In this document: one piece after another, positions 1 through 7,647 of the stretch | Layout of the letters: each line of letters begins with the position of its first letter | How positions within the stretch are numbered: the stretch's first letter is position 1 | NCBI GenBank assembly: GCA_025363715.1 | Contig: JANYLR010000017.1 | Location: forward strand, 1-47,217 | DNA: 47,217 nt | Direction: 5' to 3' | From: Holophagaceae bacterium | Lineage (GTDB): Bacteria; Acidobacteriota; Holophagae; Holophagales; Holophagaceae | The notes under the pieces: generated by a model | Told to the model about the DNA's origin: nothing | Seen by the model: the letters and a program-made list of their open reading frames with translations, nothing else | The model's database searches: none | Translations under genes and position numbers: made by a program

Positions 1-183
1 GTGCCAGGTGTGCAGCTGGGGCAGGGTGACGCGGGGGCGCGAATCGGCGGGCAGGTGGCTCATGGGGTCTCCGCAATGGAGCGTGTCCAGGTCATGGGTG
101 GGGGCTGCACTGGGGCGCCAGCCGAGGGATGTAAGGAAGGCGGCGAAGGCCGCGGTGGCAAGGGATTCTGGGTGCAGCGTCAT
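1..183 (-). CDS. N-terminal fragment of an unknown protein, runs off the left edge
   Basis: An open frame reads leftwards from an ATG at 183 without a stop for 61 codons and leaves the window. An AGGGA ribosome-binding site lies about five bases before the ATG. The visible protein contains AFAAFLTSLGWRPSAAPTHD followed by LDTL, and near the edge PRVTLPQLHTWH. The THDLD stretch faintly recalls polysaccharide-deacetylase-like proteins, but too little is visible to assign a function. About 74 bases of this frame (79-152) are over 90 percent identical to the end of the TIR repeat at 227-541, so either the gene has absorbed a repeat end or the repeat has captured this gene start. Confidence 0.45.
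   Translation of the reverse strand, partial: MTLHPESLATAAFAAFLTSLGWRPSAAPTHDLDTLHCGDPMSHLPADSRPRVTLPQLHTWH
79..152 (+). repeat. Sequence matching one end of the 227-541 TIR repeat, inside a reading frame
   Basis: Bases 79-152 start GGAGCGTGTCCAGGTCATGG and continue through GGGGGCTGCACTGG to AAGGAAGGCGGCGAAGGC. They match the left end of the repeat at 229-305 with roughly six differences. The match stops after the GAAGGCC segment, and no opposite end is seen. Unlike the full copies, this stretch has no TA before GGAGCG and lies in an open reading frame on the minus strand. Confidence 0.7.
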
Positions 184-226
184 GGGAATCCCTGGGCAGC
201 CGGGCGACCAGCTTCCAGCATAGTGC

Positions 227-541
227 TAGGAGCGTGTCCAAGTAATGGGTGGGGGCTGCACTGGTGCGCCAGCCGAGGGAGGTAAGGAAGGCGACGAAGG
301 CCCTCTCGGTATCGGCTTCGCCGATACGCGAGACATACTGAAATCTGGCGGTTCCAAGGGCGAGGAGCCTGACGCAGCATCCCGACTGCTGCCGCCCCAG
401 CCCGAAGGGTTGATGGCAAAGGGCTCCCATGCTGCGTCACCGGGCTTGAACGGTGAACCCGCACCGCCCTGCGCCCACTTCCTTGCCTGGAACCCCTTTA
501 CCATCAATGCAGCCCCTATCGATTACTTGGACACGCTCCTA
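227..541 (+). repeat. TIR repeat family A, copy 1 (MITE-like, about 315 bp)
   Basis: The element is bounded by perfect inverted ends GGAGCGTGTCCAAGTAAT and ATTACTTGGACACGCTCC, each flanked by TA, which looks like a TA target duplication. Inside are nested inverted segments, including GATGGCAAAGGG near 411 and its partner-like CCCTTTACCATC near 494. No transposase is encoded, although a false frame runs through it into fabH. A second copy in opposite orientation lies at 15460-15732; copy 1 carries about 40 extra bases near 305-348. TA targets and short ends suggest mobilisation by an IS5 (IS427-type) or IS630-type transposase elsewhere; that is inference. Confidence 0.85.
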
Positions 542-589
542 GGAGCCTGGTTCCCGCTATCCTGTCCGACTGCCCCTGACAGGAGTCCC

Positions 590-1645
590 ATGCGCAGCGT
601 CATCACTGGAACCGGCATTGGCGTGCCCCCGCATGTCGTGACGAACGAGGCCCTGTCCGGTCTCATGGACACCTCGGACGAGTGGATCCGCGTCCGCAGC
701 GGCATTCAGCAACGGCACTACGCCGAACCTGGACAGGGCTCCTCGGATCTCGGTGTGCTGGCCGCCCGCCAAGCCATCGCGGACGCGGGGCTCCTGCCCT
801 GCGATATCGATGCCGTGATCTTCGCAACCATGACGCCGGACCACGTGCTGCCGGGCAATGGCCCCCTGCTCCAAGCCGCCCTGGGCCTGCGGGACATCCC
901 CACCTTTGACATCCGGCAGCAGTGCAGCGGCTTCCTCTATGGCCTGGAGCTGGCGGACCTGTTCATCCATAGCGGCCGTTACAAGCGAGTGCTTCTGGTG
1001 GGAGCCGAGGTTCATTCGCCGTTCATGCCCTGGCACCTGGGATGGGATACATTGATCGGCCGGTCCACCCGCGAGATCACGGAAGCCGAGCGGGTCGCCA
1101 ACACCGCCATCCGGGATCGGACCGTCCTCTTCGGCGATGGCGCCGGGGCGGTGGTGATCGAGGGCCGCGAGGGAGCGACAGGCCTGGGTCCGATCCGGCT
1201 CCATACGGACGGCACCGCCGCTGGTGTGCTGACGATGCCGGGCGCCAGCTTCAAACGGCGACCCTTCGTGTCCCATGAGCAGATTGAAGCCGGAGAGACG
1301 GTTCCGGTCATGTCCGGCAAGGAAGTCTTCCGGACCGCCGTGACCCTCATGCCCCAGGTGGTCCGGGAGGTCTGCGCCCTGTCCGGCGTGGCGGTCGAAT
1401 CCCTGGACCTGCTGCTCATCCATCAGGCCAACCTCCGCATCATCGAGGGCGTGCAGAAGGCCCTGGGGCTGCCCCCCGAGAAGGTGCCCCACAATGTCGA
1501 GCGCTACGGGAACACCACTGCCGCCACCCTGCCCATCCTTTTCCACGAGTGCCGTCAGAGTGGCCTCGTTCAGCCGGGGATGACCCTTGTGTTCACGGCC
1601 CTGGGCTCGGGCCTCCACTGGGGCGCGGCGCTCTACCGGACGTGA
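590..1645 (+). CDS. fabH: Beta-ketoacyl-ACP synthase III (FabH-type thiolase-fold enzyme)
   Basis: This 351-aa protein has the complete KAS III catalytic triad: Cys112 in QQCSGFLYG, His278 in IHQANLRII and Asn308 in ERYGNTTAA. KAS III enzymes start fatty-acid synthesis by condensing acetyl-CoA (or another short acyl-CoA) with malonyl-ACP in the cytoplasm. It is about 30 residues longer than typical FabH because of an insertion around residues 145-175, which could alter primer specificity, so a secondary-metabolite or branched-chain role is possible. The ATG at 590 is chosen because CAGGAG lies just upstream and the fold begins at MRSVITGTG; the open frame extends upstream only through the repeat at 227-541. 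It stands alone, without the usual plsX or fabD neighbours. Confidence 0.9.
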   Translation: MRSVITGTGIGVPPHVVTNEALSGLMDTSDEWIRVRSGIQQRHYAEPGQGSSDLGVLAARQAIADAGLLPCDIDAVIFATMTPDHVLPGNGPLLQAALGLRDIPTFDIRQQCSGFLYGLELADLFIHSGRYKRVLLVGAEVHSPFMPWHLGWDTLIGRSTREITEAERVANTAIRDRTVLFGDGAGAVVIEGREGATGLGPIRLHTDGTAAGVLTMPGASFKRRPFVSHEQIEAGETVPVMSGKEVFRTAVTLMPQVVREVCALSGVAVESLDLLLIHQANLRIIEGVQKALGLPPEKVPHNVERYGNTTAATLPILFHECRQSGLVQPGMTLVFTALGSGLHWGAALYRT

Positions 1646-1657
1646 GCCGTATGCCAA

Positions 1658-1687
1658 TTGTTCATTGCGCATAACCAGGTGTAGAAT
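1658..1687 (+). promoter_or_regulatory. Candidate sigma70 promoter for the PepSY-like gene
   Basis: TTGTTC (1658-1663) and TAGAAT (1682-1687) are separated by 18 bases and lie 24 bases before the start codon at 1712, in the gap after fabH. The match to consensus is moderate. Confidence 0.35.
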
Positions 1688-1711
1688 TGGCGACATATTC
1701 CAGGAGTGTCC

Positions 1712-2053
1712 ATGCGCATGCGTTCACTGGCCCTGGCCCTACTCGCCCCGGCCCTCGTCCTATCCGCCAGCGTCCCCAAGAAGCATTCCTCCGGTTATGT
1801 GAAGAGCGCCAAGCAGGCCAAGGCCATCGCCGAGCAGGAGACCGGCGGCAAGGCCACCAGCGCCCGGCGCGTGCCTCTGAATGGCGCCTCCGGGGGCTGG
1901 GAGGTGGACGTCCGGATGCCCCATGAAGCCAAGGGCTGGCGCTGCATCATCGATTCGGACACGCGCATGGTCCACAGCAAGACCCGCATCGACCCGCCCG
2001 GGGGGAAGGCCAAGGAGGAAGGGCCCATCCGGATGGTCAAAGGCTCGCGGTAA
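1712..2053 (+). CDS. Small exported PepSY-like protein
   Basis: The 113-aa product begins with a signal peptide (MRMRSLALALLAPALVLSAS), so it is probably exported to the periplasm. The mature part, KSAKQAKAIAEQETGGKATS followed by GGWEVDVRMPHEAKGWRCII, has the alternating helix and strand pattern of a PepSY domain, found in small secreted inhibitors or ligand-binding proteins; the family assignment is by eye. The start at 1712 is preferred over a GTG at 1706 because that GTG overlaps the CAGGAG ribosome-binding site. It has its own candidate promoter and a terminator-like hairpin after it, so it looks monocistronic. Confidence 0.7.
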   Translation: MRMRSLALALLAPALVLSASVPKKHSSGYVKSAKQAKAIAEQETGGKATSARRVPLNGASGGWEVDVRMPHEAKGWRCIIDSDTRMVHSKTRIDPPGGKAKEEGPIRMVKGSR

Positions 2054-2066
2054 CGGCTGCTGCCCG

Positions 2067-2094
2067 ACCGGTACCGACGGTTCACCGGTTTTTT
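2067..2094 (+). terminator. Rho-independent terminator after the PepSY-like gene
   Basis: ACCGGT (2067-2072) pairs with ACCGGT (2084-2089) across an 11-base loop and is followed by a run of six T. The stem is short, so this is a moderate call. Confidence 0.5.
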
Positions 2095-2169
2095 CCCCTG
2101 GAGGCCCTGCCAGGCTTGCCAACCGGCCTAGAATCGTACCCGTGGCTGATGCCACAAGGAGAATCAAAC

Positions 2170-3213
2170 ATGGCGCTGATGGACTGGGGCAAAGCCCAAT
2201 TCCTCGACATCCTCGAATGGCTGGACGATTCCACCGACACGCTGGCCTGGCGCTTCCCCATGCGGGGCCAGGAAATCCAGAATGGCGGCCAGCTGGTGGT
2301 GCGTGAAAGCCAGGAGGCGGTCTTCATCAACGAAGGCCAGCTGGCGGACGTGTTCAAGCCCGGCACCCACCGGCTGACCACCCAGAACCTGCCCATCCTG
2401 GCCACGCTGAAGGGCTGGAAGTACGGCTTCGAAAGCCCCTTCAAGAGCGATGTCTATTTCATCTCGACCAAGCTCTACAACGACCTGAAGTGGGGCACCT
2501 CGAACCCCATCATGATGCGTGACGCCGACTTCGGCATGCTGCGCATCCGGGCCTTCGGCATCTACTCCATCAAGGTGGTGGACAGCGGCACCTTCCTCAA
2601 GCAGCTGGTAGGCACCAATGGCGTCTACACCGTGCCCGACATCTCCGAGCAGCTCCGCAAGACCATCATGAGCCGCTTCACGGACATCCTCGGGGAAGCC
2701 AAGATCCCCGCCCTGGACCTGGCCGCCAAGTACGACGAGATCTCCGACCTCGTCAAACAGAAGCTGCAGGAAGAGTTCAAGACCATGGGCATCGAGCTGT
2801 CCAAGTTCTTCGTGGAGAACATCAGCCTCCCCGAGGAAGTGGAAGTCATGATGGACAAGCGCACCAGCGTGGGCATGATGGCCCCCGTCATGGGCGCCTA
2901 CACCCAGATGCAGGTGGCCGATGCCATCCCCCTGGCCGCCCAGAACCCCGGCGGCGTCGCGGGCATGGGCATGGGCGTGGGCCTGGGCTTCGGCATGGGC
3001 AACATGATGGGCCAGCAGATGGCCGGCGCCCAGCAGCAGATGGGCCAGCAGGGCTTTCCCGCCGGTGCCGCCGCCGCACCCGCTGCGCCCACGAAGACAC
3101 TCAAGGAGGATCTGACTGAACTGAAGGATCTCTTCGACAGCCAGCTCATCAATCAGATTGAATACGACGCCCAGCGTGCCGCCATCATGAAGAAGCATGG
3201 GATGGGGCAGTAG
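2170..3213 (+). CDS. SPFH-domain protein with C-terminal SHOCT module (YdjI/virion-core-like)
   Basis: The 347-aa protein starts MALMDWGKAQFLDILEWLDD after a strong AAGGAG site. Residues about 15-240 form an SPFH/band-7-like domain of the group called virion core protein or YdjI-like, with GQLADVFKPGTHRLTTQNLP and FFVENISLPEEVE as recognisable segments. A Gly/Met/Gln-rich linker (about 255-300) leads to a short C-terminal SHOCT helix pair, DLTELKDLFDSQLINQIEYD, ending near KKHGMGQ. Such proteins form membrane-associated or oligomeric scaffolds; in Bacillus a relative acts in the membrane-stress response. No transmembrane helix is obvious here. A strong terminator follows directly. Confidence 0.85.
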   Translation: MALMDWGKAQFLDILEWLDDSTDTLAWRFPMRGQEIQNGGQLVVRESQEAVFINEGQLADVFKPGTHRLTTQNLPILATLKGWKYGFESPFKSDVYFISTKLYNDLKWGTSNPIMMRDADFGMLRIRAFGIYSIKVVDSGTFLKQLVGTNGVYTVPDISEQLRKTIMSRFTDILGEAKIPALDLAAKYDEISDLVKQKLQEEFKTMGIELSKFFVENISLPEEVEVMMDKRTSVGMMAPVMGAYTQMQVADAIPLAAQNPGGVAGMGMGVGLGFGMGNMMGQQMAGAQQQMGQQGFPAGAAAAPAAPTKTLKEDLTELKDLFDSQLINQIEYDAQRAAIMKKHGMGQ

Positions 3214-3219
3214 GCCCCG

Positions 3220-3296
3220 GGCTCCAGGCTCCAGGCTTCAGGAAAGGGCGGCACTGCCGCCCTTTTTACATTTCCTGGAGCCTGAAGCCCGGAGCC
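3220..3296 (+). terminator. Nested inverted repeat containing a strong terminator
   Basis: The core is a perfect hairpin, AAAGGGCGGC (3243-3252) and GCCGCCCTTT (3256-3265), with an ACT loop and T-run. Around it, 26-base outer arms (3220-3245 and 3271-3296) pair with three mismatches; each arm is itself made of GGCTCC/GGCTTCAGG-type tandem pieces. It separates the convergent SPFH and CDF genes and ends on the CDF stop codon, so it can terminate both. Confidence 0.85.
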
Positions 3297-4237
3297 TAGT
3301 CATGGTGATGATCATGCCCTTCCGGCTCATGCTCATGCACGAACCTGTGCTGGTGGCGCTCGGCCATGGCCCGGGTCTCGAAGTGCAGGGTCAGATGGCG
3401 CACGCCGAACCGCTCGGATAGCAGCTGTTCGATGCGGTGCTGGTGGGCTTCTGTGTCCTCCAGGCGCTCAGCCTCCACGATGACGTGGGCGGTGCAGACC
3501 GTCAGGTGGCTGCAGACGCGCCAGGAGCGCAGGTCTTCCACGCCATGGATGCCAGGCAGCTTGAGCAGTTCTGCTCTGGCCTCCTCCTGATCGAAGGCCG
3601 CCCGGTGCATGAGGATATCGATGGCATCCCGCAGCAGCAGGAGGGCCCCCCGCAGGATGAAGGCAACGATGGCCACGGCCAGGAGGGGATCCACCCAGCG
3701 CCATCCGGTGAGGTGGATGAGCACCATGCCCGCCATGACCGCCAGGTTGGCCAGGCTGTCGCCCAGGGCGTGGAGGTAGGCGCTGCGGAGGTTCAGGTCC
3801 TGTTCCTGTTTGGTCCCCACCGAAGGCACGAGGACCCGGGTGGCGGCCAGGTTGAGCAACAGGCCCAGGGCCGAGAACCCGATGGCCCAGCCCAGCCGGA
3901 TGGGATGGGGGTTCCGGAACCGGGACCAGGCTTCGAAAAGCACGGCCCCAGCCAGCACCATGAGCAGCAGCGAACCCAGCAAGGTGTTGAAGATCTCCAG
4001 CCGGTGCCAGCCATAGGACCAGCGCTCGCAGGGTTCCCGGCGGTTGGCCACCCGGATGCTTCCGAGGGCCAGCAGGTTCACCACCGCATCATTGAGGTTC
4101 TCCAGGCTGTCCGAGACCAGCCCCAGCGAGCCCGTCCAAAGACCCCCCAGCCCCTGGGCCAGGAAGTTCAGGCCGAAGATCACCGAGCTGAGGGCCAATC
4201 GCCCGGTGGTCGTGGGTCCGTGGGAATGGGTCATCAT
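3296..4237 (-). CDS. Cation diffusion facilitator (CDF) metal exporter
   Basis: This 313-aa inner-membrane protein has the CDF layout: about six transmembrane helices in residues 12-205, then a cytoplasmic dimerisation domain, and a His-rich C-terminus (HEHEPEGHDHHHD). CDF proteins export Zn, Co, Cd, Fe or Mn using the proton gradient. Helix 5 keeps the HALGD site, but helix 2 reads ENLND (Glu46, Asp50) where zinc CDFs have HxxxD and YiiP has DxxxD, so the metal preference may differ. Its start overlaps the stop of the upstream enoyl-CoA hydratase by four bases (ATGA), implying translational coupling with a metabolically unrelated cluster. Confidence 0.88.
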   Translation of the reverse strand: MMTHSHGPTTTGRLALSSVIFGLNFLAQGLGGLWTGSLGLVSDSLENLNDAVVNLLALGSIRVANRREPCERWSYGWHRLEIFNTLLGSLLLMVLAGAVLFEAWSRFRNPHPIRLGWAIGFSALGLLLNLAATRVLVPSVGTKQEQDLNLRSAYLHALGDSLANLAVMAGMVLIHLTGWRWVDPLLAVAIVAFILRGALLLLRDAIDILMHRAAFDQEEARAELLKLPGIHGVEDLRSWRVCSHLTVCTAHVIVEAERLEDTEAHQHRIEQLLSERFGVRHLTLHFETRAMAERHQHRFVHEHEPEGHDHHHD

Positions 4238-5019
4238 TCCCCCCGGTACCGGGGTTGGCGCTTTTCACGGAAGGCCGCCAGACCCTCCAGCCGATCCTGG
4301 GTGGGGAGCACCTGGGCATAACAGGCCCGCTCGATGGCCAAGCCCTCGGTCAGATTCAGCCCCAGCCCCTGGTTCACGGCCACCTTCGCCATGCGCAGGG
4401 CCACAGGGCCATTCGGGAGCATCTCCCGGGCCAGGGCCAGGGCGGAGACCAGGGCCTCGCCCGGTTGAACCACCCGGTCCACCAGGCCCAGGCGACCCGC
4501 TTCCCCGGCCCCGATCCGACGGGCCGTGAAGATCAGCTCCTTGGCTCGTGAAGCTCCGATCAGCCGGGGCAGACGCTGGGTGCCGCCGGCTCCAGGGATG
4601 ATGGCAAGGGAGGTCTCCACGAGCCCCATCCTGGCTTCCGCGCCTGCCACCCGGAGATCCGCCGCCAGAGCCAGCTCCAGCCCTCCGCCATAGGCTCCGC
4701 CCTCCAGGACGGCGAGGGTGGGCATGGGCAGTTCTTCAAGCTCAGTGAAGGCGGCCCGGATGTCCTCGACGAAGGTGGCGGCCTCGAAGGGACTCATGGC
4801 CGCCCGTTCCTTCAGATCCGCCCCCGCACAGAAGATCCCCGGCACCAGGCTGTGGATCAGCACCACGCGAACTGCCGGATCTGATCGGAGGTCTTCCAGA
4901 GTCGTCCGGAAGGCCTCCAGGAGTTGCCGACCCAGGGCGTTCTTGGCTGAGGGACGGTCCAGGCCCAGCAGCACGATCCCAGCGTCCGTACCCTTGAGGT
5001 ATTCGACCTGGAGATCCAT
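4234..5019 (-). CDS. Methylglutaconyl-CoA hydratase-like enoyl-CoA hydratase (AUH type)
   Basis: The 261-aa crotonase-fold protein follows human AUH very closely in the segments FCAGADLKERAAM, MGLVETSLAIIPGAGGTQRL and EKRQPRYRGE. AUH hydrates 3-methylglutaconyl-CoA to HMG-CoA in leucine breakdown. The oxyanion-hole glycines (AGADLK and GGAYGGGLEL) and the two catalytic glutamate positions (GGGLEL, LVETSL) are present. The gene overlaps its upstream neighbour, a biotinyl-carrier domain, by an ATGA junction, which supports a methylcrotonyl-CoA carboxylase-linked role; the carboxylase subunits themselves are not in the window. A generic enoyl-CoA hydratase is the alternative. Confidence 0.88.
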   Translation of the reverse strand: MDLQVEYLKGTDAGIVLLGLDRPSAKNALGRQLLEAFRTTLEDLRSDPAVRVVLIHSLVPGIFCAGADLKERAAMSPFEAATFVEDIRAAFTELEELPMPTLAVLEGGAYGGGLELALAADLRVAGAEARMGLVETSLAIIPGAGGTQRLPRLIGASRAKELIFTARRIGAGEAGRLGLVDRVVQPGEALVSALALAREMLPNGPVALRMAKVAVNQGLGLNLTEGLAIERACYAQVLPTQDRLEGLAAFREKRQPRYRGE

Positions 5020-5231
5020 CAGCCCAGCTCGACGATGGGATCCCCTTCGTTCAGGAACTGATCAGGGGCCACGAAGACCTGCTTGACCGTTCCTTCCTCG
5101 GGGCTGCCCACCGGAATTTGCATCTTCATCGACTCGATGATGACCAGATCCTGGTCCTCCCCCACCGAATCGCCTTCGGCGACGCAGACTTCCAGCACCT
5201 TCCCGGCCATCTCAGCCCGCACCACGGCCAT
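5019..5231 (-). CDS. Biotinyl carrier domain protein (acyl-CoA carboxylase BCCP-like)
   Basis: This 70-aa protein is a free-standing biotin-attachment domain. It has the biotinylation motif ESMKM with Lys36 and the flanking glycine turns (EGDSVGEDQ, EGTVKQVFV). Such domains carry carboxybiotin between the biotin carboxylase and carboxyltransferase subunits of acyl-CoA carboxylases. It overlaps the AUH-like gene by ATGA, so it probably serves a 3-methylcrotonyl- or related acyl-CoA carboxylase. No carboxylase subunit lies in the window. Confidence 0.88.
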   Translation of the reverse strand: MAVVRAEMAGKVLEVCVAEGDSVGEDQDLVIIESMKMQIPVGSPEEGTVKQVFVAPDQFLNEGDPIVELG

Positions 5232-5278
5232 TCGGTCACCTCACGAGGACAATGGCCAGAGTGTAGCGGTCCGGCGCG

Positions 5279-5515
5279 CTATTCGTCCCGGTCGGATTCT
5301 CCGATCACCACCAGGTCATCGTCCTCATAGGCGAAATCCCCTTCCTCGATGAGGATCTCCCTGACCCTGCCGCCTTCCGGGGCGTCGATGTAGAAGGACG
5401 ATCGGGAGGAATCCGTGCCCTCAAGGATCAGCAGATGCTCATCCTCCTCCACCTCCTGGCCGGGGCGGACGAGGACGTCCACCACATAACCCGGCCATTC
5501 CGCCCGCACGATCAT
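5279..5515 (-). CDS. Biotinyl/lipoyl-like domain protein lacking the modified lysine
   Basis: The 78-aa product has the same barrel pattern as the gene after it: [20 protein letters not shown], then [20 protein letters not shown]. In place of ESMKM it has [11 protein letters not shown], with no lysine anywhere in that loop, so it cannot be biotinylated or lipoylated in the normal way. The start at 5515 follows a strong GGAGGAGG site; an upstream in-frame ATG at 5605 would add a low-complexity lead. It sits 47 bases before the genuine carrier domain and is probably cotranscribed with it. It may be a diverged paralogue with a structural or regulatory role. Confidence 0.75.
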   Translation of the reverse strand: MIVRAEWPGYVVDVLVRPGQEVEEDEHLLILEGTDSSRSSFYIDAPEGGRVREILIEEGDFAYEDDDLVVIGESDRDE

Positions 5516-5643
5516 GCTTCCTCCTCCGCCGCCCAGCGACCTTGGCGGGGAGAGTATGGCGCCCCGGGGTTCCGCGCAAGGCCCAGAAGCCTTTCTTTTC
5601 GTCACAACCCCGGTCTGAGATACTGGAAGGCTTGGAGGATGGA

Positions 5644-6744
5644 ATGGCTGTCGCCTGTGGCATCGTGGGTCTACCCAACGTAGGGAAATCCACTCTTTTC
5701 AACGCTCTCACCAGTGCGGGCGCGGCTTCGGCCAATTATCCCTTCTGCACCATCGAGCCCAACACAGGGGTGGTGGACGTGCCGGATCCCCGTCTGGCCC
5801 CCCTGGCGAAGATCGTTAACCCCCAGCGCATCTTGCCCGCCGCCCAGGAATTCGTGGACATCGCGGGCCTGGTGCGGGGCGCCAGCAAGGGTGAGGGACT
5901 GGGCAATGCCTTCCTGGGGCACATTCGCGAGACGGACGCCATCATCCAGGTGGTGCGTTGCTTCGAGGACAGCAATGTCACCCACGTGGAAGGCAGCGTG
6001 AGCCCGGAGCGGGACCTTGGCATCATCGAAACCGAATTGGTCATCAAGGATCTGGACGCGGTCGAAAAGGGGCTGGAGCGCCATCGCAAGATCGCCAAGC
6101 TTGGCAACAAGGAATCCCAGGCCCTGGTGACGGTCCTGGAACAGGTCTTCGCCCAGCTGGATCAGGGCCGGTGGGCCAGCGCGGCGGGCCTTTCCGCCGA
6201 AGATCGCGCCATCATCAAGTCCTATGGCCTGCTCACCCTCAAGCCCACCCTCTTCGTGGGCAACATCGGTGAGGAGGACATCCGGAAGCCCGAAGGCAAC
6301 CCGCACTACCGGAAGCTCCAGGCACTGGCCGCGGAGCGCCATGCCCCCTGCATCCCCATCTGCTCCAAGCTCGAGGCCGAAATCCAGGACCTGCCCGAGG
6401 CTGACCGCCCCATGTTCCTGGAGGAGGCCGGGCTGGCCGAGCCGGGCCTGAACGTGCTCATCCACGCCAGCTACGACCTGCTGGGCCTCCAGACCTACTT
6501 CACCGCGGGGGTGAAGGAAGTCCGGGCCTGGACCATCCACAAAGGCGACACGGCCCCCCAGGCCGCGGGCGTCATCCACACGGACTTCGAAAAGGGCTTC
6601 ATCCGGGCCCAGGTCATCGCCTACGAGGACTTCATCCAATATGGCGGGGAGCAGGGCGCCAAGGACGCCGGGAAGATGCGGACCGAAGGCAAGGAATACA
6701 TCGTGAAGGACGGCGATCTGATGAATTTCCTGTTCAACGTGTAG
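5644..6744 (+). CDS. ychF: Redox-regulated ATPase YchF (OLA1 family)
   Basis: The 366-aa protein is a full-length Obg-family P-loop NTPase: GLPNVGKST at residues about 8-16, [17 protein letters not shown] as the G3 region, and a C-terminal TGS/ubiquitin-like domain ending [14 protein letters not shown]. In the G4 position it has NIGEED where true GTPases have NKxD, which is the known reason YchF prefers ATP. YchF binds ribosomes and modulates translation and oxidative-stress responses. The ATG at 5644 is chosen for GGAGG five bases upstream and the canonical start of the fold; the frame is open upstream to 5542 without other support. It is convergent with htpX. Confidence 0.95.
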   Translation: MAVACGIVGLPNVGKSTLFNALTSAGAASANYPFCTIEPNTGVVDVPDPRLAPLAKIVNPQRILPAAQEFVDIAGLVRGASKGEGLGNAFLGHIRETDAIIQVVRCFEDSNVTHVEGSVSPERDLGIIETELVIKDLDAVEKGLERHRKIAKLGNKESQALVTVLEQVFAQLDQGRWASAAGLSAEDRAIIKSYGLLTLKPTLFVGNIGEEDIRKPEGNPHYRKLQALAAERHAPCIPICSKLEAEIQDLPEADRPMFLEEAGLAEPGLNVLIHASYDLLGLQTYFTAGVKEVRAWTIHKGDTAPQAAGVIHTDFEKGFIRAQVIAYEDFIQYGGEQGAKDAGKMRTEGKEYIVKDGDLMNFLFNV

Positions 6745-6762
6745 ACCTGGGCTTCAACCTGC

Positions 6763-7602
6763 CTAGCGCGCCTCGATGGGCATGTGCCGCAGACGCTCCA
6801 CCCGCACCGCCATGGGGGGGTGGGTGGAAAAGAGGCTCATGAGGCCCCCTCCGCTGAGGGGGTTCACGATCATCATGTGGGCCGTGGCGGGCTGGGCGGA
6901 GGGCATGGGCAGCCGCTGGTTGTAGGCTTCCAGACGCTCCAGGGCCGAAGCCAGCATGTCGGGCCGGCCCGTCAGGCGGGCGCTGTAATCGTCCGCCAGG
7001 TACTCCCGGGAGCGGCTCAGGGCCATCTGCAGCATCATGGCGGCCACGGGGCCCAGGATCATGATGACGATGCCGGCGATGGGATTGGACCGGCCCTCTT
7101 CGTCCCGGGCACCGAACCACCCCGCCATGTGCGATAGGAACATGATGGCCTGGGCCAGGACTGCCATGAGGCTGCCGATGAGGATGTCCCGATGTTTGAC
7201 GTGGCCCAGTTCATGGCCGATGACCGCCTCCAGTTCGGGTCGGCTGAGGATCCGCATGATGCCCTCGGTGACCGCCACCACCGCATGCTCGGGATCCCGG
7301 CCCGTGGCGAAGGCATTGGGGGTGTCCTCCGGAATGATGGCGATCCGGGGCATGGGCAGACCCGCCCGCTGGGCGAGGTTGGCCACGATGGCATACAGTT
7401 CCGGCGCCTCGGCCTGGGTCACGGGCTGGGCGCCATAGCTGGCCAGCACGATCTTGTCCGAGAAGAAGTAGCTCACGCCATTCATGACGAGGCCGATGAC
7501 GAGCGCCAGGAGCATGCCGGATTGGCCCCCGGCCATGCCGCCGATCCAGACCAGCAGACCGGTCATGGCCACGATGAGGAGAAGGGTCTTCGCTTGGTTC
7601 AT
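6763..7602 (-). CDS. htpX: HtpX-like M48 membrane zinc metalloprotease
   Basis: The 279-aa protein has two N-terminal transmembrane segments (residues about 5-22 and 28-46), the zinc motif HELGH (His130, Glu131, His134) and the third-ligand region SREYLADDYSARLTG. A further hydrophobic pair lies around residues 142-160 and 175-190. HtpX degrades misfolded membrane proteins, with the active site on the cytoplasmic side. A GTG-rich lead of five codons precedes the chosen ATG at 7602, which has GGGAG upstream. It lies downstream of the partner-switch genes with a 45-base gap, but no functional link is evident. Confidence 0.92.
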   Translation of the reverse strand: MNQAKTLLLIVAMTGLLVWIGGMAGGQSGMLLALVIGLVMNGVSYFFSDKIVLASYGAQPVTQAEAPELYAIVANLAQRAGLPMPRIAIIPEDTPNAFATGRDPEHAVVAVTEGIMRILSRPELEAVIGHELGHVKHRDILIGSLMAVLAQAIMFLSHMAGWFGARDEEGRSNPIAGIVIMILGPVAAMMLQMALSRSREYLADDYSARLTGRPDMLASALERLEAYNQRLPMPSAQPATAHMMIVNPLSGGGLMSLFSTHPPMAVRVERLRHMPIEAR

Positions 7603-7647
7603 GCAGGTGACTCCCACAACCAGGATACGCAGGGGATCAAGGATGGT

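Noticed and set aside
1..183. GTP cyclohydrolase (FolE) or PanB identity for the left-edge gene
   Set aside because: Short similarities in AFxAFLxxLG and PRVTLP are too weak and do not extend.
527..563. Outward promoter from the TTGGAC in the repeat end toward fabH
   Set aside because: The nearest -10-like TATCCT is 25 bases away, too far for a sigma70 promoter.
245..589. Long N-terminal extension of the FabH frame (from 245)
   Set aside because: It runs through the family A repeat and has no match to FabH; the ATG at 590 has a good ribosome-binding site.
2164..3198. 344-aa His-rich frame on the minus strand opposite the SPFH gene
   Set aside because: It is a mirror of the coding strand with typical low-complexity composition and no start signal.
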